Assembly: GCF_002286775.1 (NCBI RefSeq)
Contig: NZ_NSGJ01000002.1
Span: forward strand, 124,001-188,000
Direction of reading: 5' to 3'
DNA: 64,000 nt
Origin: Myroides sp. N17-2
Lineage (GTDB): Bacteria; Bacteroidota; Bacteroidia; Flavobacteriales; Flavobacteriaceae
Positions 59,515-64,000 of this stretch are shown in pieces. The translations under genes and the position numbers were made by a program. A model generated the notes under the pieces. That model did no database searches. It was not told where the DNA came from and was given only the letters and a program-made list of their open reading frames with translations. Every line of letters starts with the position of its first letter. Position 1 is the stretch's first letter.

Positions 59515-60330
59515 ATGAAAAGAACACTGTTATTATTTACCTTACTTGTATTCATAGGATGTAAGGATGATAAAAAAGAAGTAGAAGTAACACAACCAAC
59601 TACCACTACAGAAGTAGCTGAAGAGGTAGAGGAAGAAAAGCCGATATTAACAATATATGGAAAGGAGGAGAACTTAGTGTTAGATATACTTCTTCCAAGG
59701 TATTATGACAAAGACTTTCACCAAGCTGATCTTGATAAAGTAAATGATAAATGGCTTGCATTTGAAGAGAAGAAAGGATTGTTTCAAGTATTAAAGGCTG
59801 ACTATGCAATTAGTGAACAAACTAATGAGTGTACAGAGAGTGAACAGATAGGTATCTTCTCAACAGGACCAATAGAGCCTGTCTTTTTCTTAGGACCTAA
59901 TAACTTGATAAAGAAAGGAACCAAGACAGCTTTAAATATAAAAGACCAACCACTATGGCCAGAGAGTCCACAAGAATACTTGTTTAATGGTAAGCAGTAT
60001 ATTTTAAGATCTGAGGGTAAAGTGGTAGATTCATATAAATATACAGACGATGAAAGCCCTAAAGAAAAGGTGTTTAAGAAATTTAAAAACTATAAACTGT
60101 ATCTAACTGTTAATGGAGAAGCAGAACAATTAATCTTAGATATCCCTAGTTTTAATGAGACTTTTGTCAAACTTTTGTTTGTTGGAGACTTAGATGGAGA
60201 TGGGAATCTTGACTTTGTGTTTGATACATCACCAGAATATGAGATGCAGACTGTAGAGGTTTATTTGTCTAAAGGTGCTCAGTATTTTATCTATTTAGCA
60301 GGAACTGTATCGGTTGATTTTAGTTGCTAG
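59515..60330 (+). CDS. Lipoprotein of unknown function
   Basis: 271 residues with signal peptide and lipobox FIGCKDD (Cys16), then a low-complexity Thr/Val/Glu linker (TTTTEVAEEVEEE). The mature part has mixed alpha/beta character with paired Cys near residues 103 (TNECTES) and the C-terminus (DFSC). An EF-hand-like calcium loop DLDGDGNLDF is at about 224-233. The family is not recognised. The gene converges on the M16 peptidase gene with a shared hairpin between them. Confidence 0.72.
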   Translation: MKRTLLLFTLLVFIGCKDDKKEVEVTQPTTTTEVAEEVEEEKPILTIYGKEENLVLDILLPRYYDKDFHQADLDKVNDKWLAFEEKKGLFQVLKADYAISEQTNECTESEQIGIFSTGPIEPVFFLGPNNLIKKGTKTALNIKDQPLWPESPQEYLFNGKQYILRSEGKVVDSYKYTDDESPKEKVFKKFKNYKLYLTVNGEAEQLILDIPSFNETFVKLLFVGDLDGDGNLDFVFDTSPEYEMQTVEVYLSKGAQYFIYLAGTVSVDFSC

Positions 60331-60352
60331 TAGAATTGATCTATAAATAATA

Positions 60353-60386
60353 AAAAAACGCCCATTGAGTCTCAATGGGCGTTTCT
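60353..60386. terminator. Bidirectional terminator between lipoprotein and M16 peptidase genes
   Basis: Perfect arms AAACGCCCATTG / CAATGGGCGTTT around a short loop, with an A-run on the left. Confidence 0.85.
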
Positions 60387-60403
60387 AGTTTATATACTAT
60401 TGA

Positions 60404-63139
60404 TTATTTCTTGGTGAAGTCACCAGCATAAATAGTAGTGAACTTAGAAGGTTGTAAATACTTCTTAGCAGCATCATTAACTTGTTTGATACTTAGTTTT
60501 TCTATTTCAGCATCTAACTTATCATAATCTGTAAATGGAATATCATATAATAAGAATGATGAAGATAATCCAATAAGGTAATTGTCAAGTCCTAGATTTG
60601 TTTGTCTAGTACTTTTCCAAGCAGTCTTATTTGCTTTCAGCTCTTCTTCTGTGATTCCATTAGCGACTAATTTAGTAAACTCGTCATTAATAGCTTTCTC
60701 TACATCTGCACGTTTAGTAGGATTCATAAATGCATAAATCATCCAAGCTGAATCTTCTCTCTTAGGGTCATTAGGTACGCTTAGTGAAGATCCTGCACCA
60801 TAACTAATACCTTCTTTCTCACGTAAACGTTGAGGAATACGTGCAGTCATAAATCCTCCACCCATTACTTCATTAGCAAATACTAAAGCTGCATAGTCAG
60901 GGTTAGTTTTGTTCATCTTGAAACCAACTTTACCTATAGCTACAGCATTCTCTTTATCTGGAGTTTCGAAAGTTTGTTTCTCTAATTTCGTTTCTACATA
61001 GTTAGGAAAAGCTTTTTCATACTTTGAAGAACTAGTAAAGTTACTGAAAGTACCTTCAAATAATTTGTTTACTGCTTCTGTATTATTCATACCTATAACT
61101 GTAGCAACTCCATTGTTTACACCAAAGAATGCTTTATAGAAATCTTTAATCTCATTAACTTTCACATTCTTATATCCTGCTATATCTTCTTGTGGAGAAG
61201 GTGTATAGAAGATACTTCCTTTTTCTTCTTTAGAAGTTATCTGAGATATTTTAGTGAAAGCTATTGTTTGAGGATCACTAAGCTGAGCTTCTATACCAGT
61301 TACAGTCTCTAATTTAAGTTTTTCTAATTCTGTTTCAGGAAATACTGGGTTAGTTAATATATCTTTTAAGATAGTCATCGTTTCATCTATACTGTTTCTG
61401 TACGCTGATACTGTAATGAAAAAAGTTTGACCGCCAAAACGCACACTTACAGAAGACTTCAATTGATCTAATTTGTCTTTGATCTGTTGTTTAGTCATGG
61501 TCTTTGTACCTGCTGTTAGTAAGTCAGCTGTAAATTCTCCGATATATTGTTTGTTCAATAAGTCTTTCTGATTACCAACTGGTAATGTGATACTCACTAT
61601 CACTTTTTCACCTTTGATATCTTTATCTATTACTCCATATTTAAAACCATTCTTTAATTTGTTAGTCGAATAGTTCTTTTGAATATTAGCAATAGTAGCT
61701 TCGAAAGGTCTTAGTTCTGCTGTAGCCTCTCTTCCTTTATAATTTTCAACTAAAGCTTTGATGTCTTTATTCTGAATCTCCTCTGCTTTAACTCTCACTT
61801 CGTCTTTAGTAGGAATAAATAGACCGACAGTACGATTATTATCTCTAAAGTATTTTTTAGCGACTCTATTGATGTCCTCTAATTTTAGGTTTTCTATATT
61901 ATCTCTATATAAATTAGCTAGACGGTAGTCACCTGCACCTATTATCTCTGTTAGGTTAATTGTGTAACTAATCGTGTTATTTTTAATATTCTCTAAGCCT
62001 TTAAGAATATTAGTTTTAGCTCTGTCTAGGTCTTCTTGTGTATACTTAATATCACCTATTTTAGCTAAAGCCACTTTTACATCTTTAAGTGTTGCTTCTA
62101 GATTTTTGTCATTTGGAACATCGAAGTTAAATAAAACAAACCCTGCATCTCTAACTGTGGGATTAAATGCCCATAAGCTTGATACTTTCTTTGTCTCTAC
62201 TAATTCTTTGTATAAGTATCCCGATGGGTCATTGTTTAATATTGACTCTAAGGCACTCAATGCAGCATAGTCTTTATCCGCAAAAGAAGCTGTGTGATAT
62301 AAGATATTTATATGTTGTGAATCTCCAGCACGCTTAACTTCTACTAACTTTTCACCATCTTGAGCAGGTTCTACAGTAAATATTTCGTCTAATACACGTT
62401 TAGGTTTAGCAATAACAGAGAAGTAATCTTCAACATATTTTAAAGCTTTAGCTTCATCAAATTTACCAGCAATAACTAGAGTAGCGTTGTCAGGTTGGTA
62501 ATACTTTTCATAGAATCGTCTTAATTGAGGCGTTTTAACGCGTTCAATATCTTCTTTAGAGCCAATGGTGCTTAATCCATAGTTATGCCATAAGTAAGCC
62601 GTATTAATAGTTCTCTCCATTAATACTCTAGTAGGATTGTTTTCTCCTATTTCAAACTCATTTCTTACAACAGAAAATTCCTTATCTAAATCTTCTTGTA
62701 AGATAGTAGCATTGATCATACGATCTGCTTCCATCTGTAAAGCCCAAGCTAAGTTTTCGTCTGTAGAAGCAAATATTTCATAGTAGTTAGTTCGGTCATA
62801 CCATGTTGTCCCTTGAGCACGTCCACCTTTATCAGATAACATTTTCTTAATGTCTCCAAGGTTCTTTGTACTTTTAAATAGCATGTGCTCTAGTAAGTGT
62901 GCCATACCTTTTTCGCCGTATCCTTCATGTTTAGAACCTACGTTATAAACGATGTTTACGATTAGATTACTTTGAGTAGCATCAGGAAGTAACAGTACTT
63001 TTAGTCCATTTGATAATTTGTATTCTTTAATATCTTCAACAGAAGTTACGAAAGTTGGTTTTTCCTTCTGTTGAGCATAAGAGTAATCTGCAGCGCTTAT
63101 TGTTAATGCAAACAAAAGCGTATACACTATTCTTTTCAT
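60404..63139 (-). CDS. M16-family zinc metallopeptidase (pitrilysin type), two-domain
   Basis: 911 residues with a signal peptide ending near YAQ (residue 23), so periplasmic. The inverted zinc motif HxxEH is HLLEH at 81-85, and the third ligand Glu161 lies 75 residues further (VVRNEFE). The second half repeats the fold (FMTARIPQRLREKEGISYGAGSS, the C-terminal Arg-Tyr substrate clamp) but has no zinc motif. Such enzymes close around short peptides or fragments of misfolded proteins. It is transcribed alone; TATATTTA, a near match to the -7 box, lies 20-30 bp upstream. Confidence 0.93.
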   Translation of the reverse strand: MKRIVYTLLFALTISAADYSYAQQKEKPTFVTSVEDIKEYKLSNGLKVLLLPDATQSNLIVNIVYNVGSKHEGYGEKGMAHLLEHMLFKSTKNLGDIKKMLSDKGGRAQGTTWYDRTNYYEIFASTDENLAWALQMEADRMINATILQEDLDKEFSVVRNEFEIGENNPTRVLMERTINTAYLWHNYGLSTIGSKEDIERVKTPQLRRFYEKYYQPDNATLVIAGKFDEAKALKYVEDYFSVIAKPKRVLDEIFTVEPAQDGEKLVEVKRAGDSQHINILYHTASFADKDYAALSALESILNNDPSGYLYKELVETKKVSSLWAFNPTVRDAGFVLFNFDVPNDKNLEATLKDVKVALAKIGDIKYTQEDLDRAKTNILKGLENIKNNTISYTINLTEIIGAGDYRLANLYRDNIENLKLEDINRVAKKYFRDNNRTVGLFIPTKDEVRVKAEEIQNKDIKALVENYKGREATAELRPFEATIANIQKNYSTNKLKNGFKYGVIDKDIKGEKVIVSITLPVGNQKDLLNKQYIGEFTADLLTAGTKTMTKQQIKDKLDQLKSSVSVRFGGQTFFITVSAYRNSIDETMTILKDILTNPVFPETELEKLKLETVTGIEAQLSDPQTIAFTKISQITSKEEKGSIFYTPSPQEDIAGYKNVKVNEIKDFYKAFFGVNNGVATVIGMNNTEAVNKLFEGTFSNFTSSSKYEKAFPNYVETKLEKQTFETPDKENAVAIGKVGFKMNKTNPDYAALVFANEVMGGGFMTARIPQRLREKEGISYGAGSSLSVPNDPKREDSAWMIYAFMNPTKRADVEKAINDEFTKLVANGITEEELKANKTAWKSTRQTNLGLDNYLIGLSSSFLLYDIPFTDYDKLDAEIEKLSIKQVNDAAKKYLQPSKFTTIYAGDFTKK

Positions 63140-63235
63140 AAATCAGTTTTTTAGGTTAATTAGCTAAATATAAATAAATTTATTAGATAATTAGTAGACT
63201 GATATTTAATGACATATAAATATTTGAATATTGAT

Positions 63236-63270
63236 ATAAAAAAATAGCTACCCTAATGAGAGTAGCTATG
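63236..63270 (-). terminator. Terminator of the rhodanese-thioredoxin unit
   Basis: AATAGCTAC pairs with GTAGCTAT across a ten-base loop; the left A-run reads as T6 on the minus strand. Confidence 0.75.
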
Positions 63271-63273
63271 ATA

Positions 63274-63591
63274 TTAGTAATTATTTTTATTCTGTTCGAT
63301 ATGTTTTAACAAGGTTTGCTTGTCCATATAACCTGATTGGCGCCATAGTAGTTTACCTTTTCTAAATAACATCAATGTCGGCACACCTCTCATCTGATAC
63401 TGTGTACTATACTGAGTAGTAAGAGCGGTATTCTTATCCACATCTATTTTTATAATAGAGATTTGATCTTGTAGCTCTTTTTTTACTTCTTCTAGTACAG
63501 GGGCTAACATCTGACAAGGACCACACCATGTAGCAAAGAAATCAACTAAAGTCAGTTGATCTCTGTCAATTAACTCTTGAAAGTTTCCCAT
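63274..63591 (-). CDS. trxA: Thioredoxin
   Basis: 105 residues, the size of classical thioredoxin. The active site WCGPC is at 22-26 (FFATWCGPCQML), the conserved Asp is in IKIDVDKN, and the cis-Pro is in MRGVPTLMLF. No signal peptide, so it acts in the cytoplasm reducing disulfides and persulfides. Its start lies two bases after the stop of the rhodanese gene upstream, so they share a transcript. This fits a sulfur or persulfide pathway. Confidence 0.94.
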   Translation of the reverse strand: MGNFQELIDRDQLTLVDFFATWCGPCQMLAPVLEEVKKELQDQISIIKIDVDKNTALTTQYSTQYQMRGVPTLMLFRKGKLLWRQSGYMDKQTLLKHIEQNKNNY

Positions 63592-63593
63592 TA

Positions 63594-64000
63594 TTAGTTT
63601 GTTTTAGTTGTACTACTGCATGTAGAAGTACAAGATGCTTCAGTTAGTGCAATACCAGTATTCTTTATAGCTCCAAAACCTCCGATTACATCTATCATAT
63701 TGTGATATCCTCTAGCTTTCAGAATAGATGCGGCGATTAGTGAACGATATCCACCAGCACAGTGAATAAAGAACTTTTCGTCTGCAGGATAATCTTTATA
63801 ATTATCATTGATATAATCTAAAGGAGCATGTGTTAAGTCTTTATAATCAATATGAGCAGCGTTGTATTCACCTGGTTTACGTACATCTACTACTTTAATA
63901 TCTTCAGTAGTTAATTTATTTTTTAATTCCTCTGCAGTTACTTGTTGTACAGTATCATATTCGAAACCTTCTGTTTTCCAAGAAGCAAAACCTCCTTTTA
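63594..64000 (-). CDS. Rhodanese-domain protein, C-terminal part (runs off window)
   Basis: Read on the minus strand, the frame is open from the window edge to a TAA at 63594-63596, about 134 residues. It contains a full rhodanese core: VVDVRKPGEYNAAHI, then the active-site loop HCAGGYRS with the catalytic Cys, and GYHNMIDVIGGFGAIKNTG. The edge residues KGGFASWKTEGFEYD look like the end of a preceding rhodanese repeat. Flavobacterial proteins of this ending usually carry an N-terminal metallo-beta-lactamase domain (persulfide dioxygenase type), so an MBL-rhodanese fusion is likely, but that part is not in the window. The C-terminus is Cys/Ser/Thr-rich. Confidence 0.88.
   Translation of the reverse strand, partial: KGGFASWKTEGFEYDTVQQVTAEELKNKLTTEDIKVVDVRKPGEYNAAHIDYKDLTHAPLDYINDNYKDYPADEKFFIHCAGGYRSLIAASILKARGYHNMIDVIGGFGAIKNTGIALTEASCTSTCSSTTKTN

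Overview
The window is an AT-rich chromosomal segment from a member of the Bacteroidota, most likely Flavobacteriaceae and plausibly Myroides or a close relative (the genus is an inference). Support for this: the gliding-motility pair gldB-gldC behind nadE, a protein ending in a type IX secretion (T9SS) sorting domain, a TonB-dependent receptor with an N-terminal carboxypeptidase-regulatory-like domain, many lipoproteins whose lipobox Cys is followed by Ser/Asp, almost no Shine-Dalgarno sites, and repeated TAnnTTTG boxes (the Bacteroidota sigma -7 element) in front of genes. I saw no rRNA, tRNA, insertion sequence, CRISPR array or prophage.

Layout. 1-5.4 kb: 3' part of dnaG, a lipoprotein, nadE divergent from gldBC, and a LuxE-like acyl-protein synthetase. 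5.5-12.1 kb: a nutrient-uptake island with a tiny T9SS-CTD protein, a beta-helix lipoprotein and a TonB receptor, divergent from a PhoB/PhoR-like two-component system. 12.2-13.9 kb: trmB, a LysE-like transporter and an alkyltransferase-like (ATL) protein in one tight operon. 13.9-18.1 kb: an accessory-looking stretch with two paralogous small lipoproteins, a membrane protein, and a translationally coupled pair made of an ABC/RecF-type ATPase and a small protein with a PD-(D/E)xK-like motif. This pair is the best candidate for an undescribed (possibly defence) system.

18.2-35.6 kb: an NtrB/NtrC-like sensor and sigma-54 activator, divergent from a nine-gene export operon: membrane-fusion protein, one ABC ATPase, four paralogous MacB/FtsX-type permeases, two GIN-domain (DUF2807) periplasmic proteins and a TolC-type outer-membrane protein. 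The intergenic region holds a palindromic candidate activator site and a near-perfect sigma-54 -24 element.

35.7-38.7 kb: Fe-S and redox genes (Mrp/ApbC, NifU-like, ferredoxin-NADP reductase, 2Fe-2S ferredoxin). 39-47.6 kb: DedA, a dicarboxylate/glutamate symporter, an S9 peptidase, a lipoprotein, a C1 (bleomycin-hydrolase-like) peptidase, MscS and a DJ-1/PfpI protein. 47.9-57.3 kb: dusB, a large conserved protein of unknown function, an HD-hydrolase fused to a Pycsar-effector-like membrane domain (no cyclase nearby), a metallophosphoesterase fused to an Omp85-like barrel, and a beta-propeller-like lipoprotein. 57.6-64 kb: lepA, a lipoprotein, an M16 peptidase, thioredoxin, and the 3' end of a rhodanese protein that runs off the window. 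Most operons are closed by clear hairpin-plus-T-run terminators.
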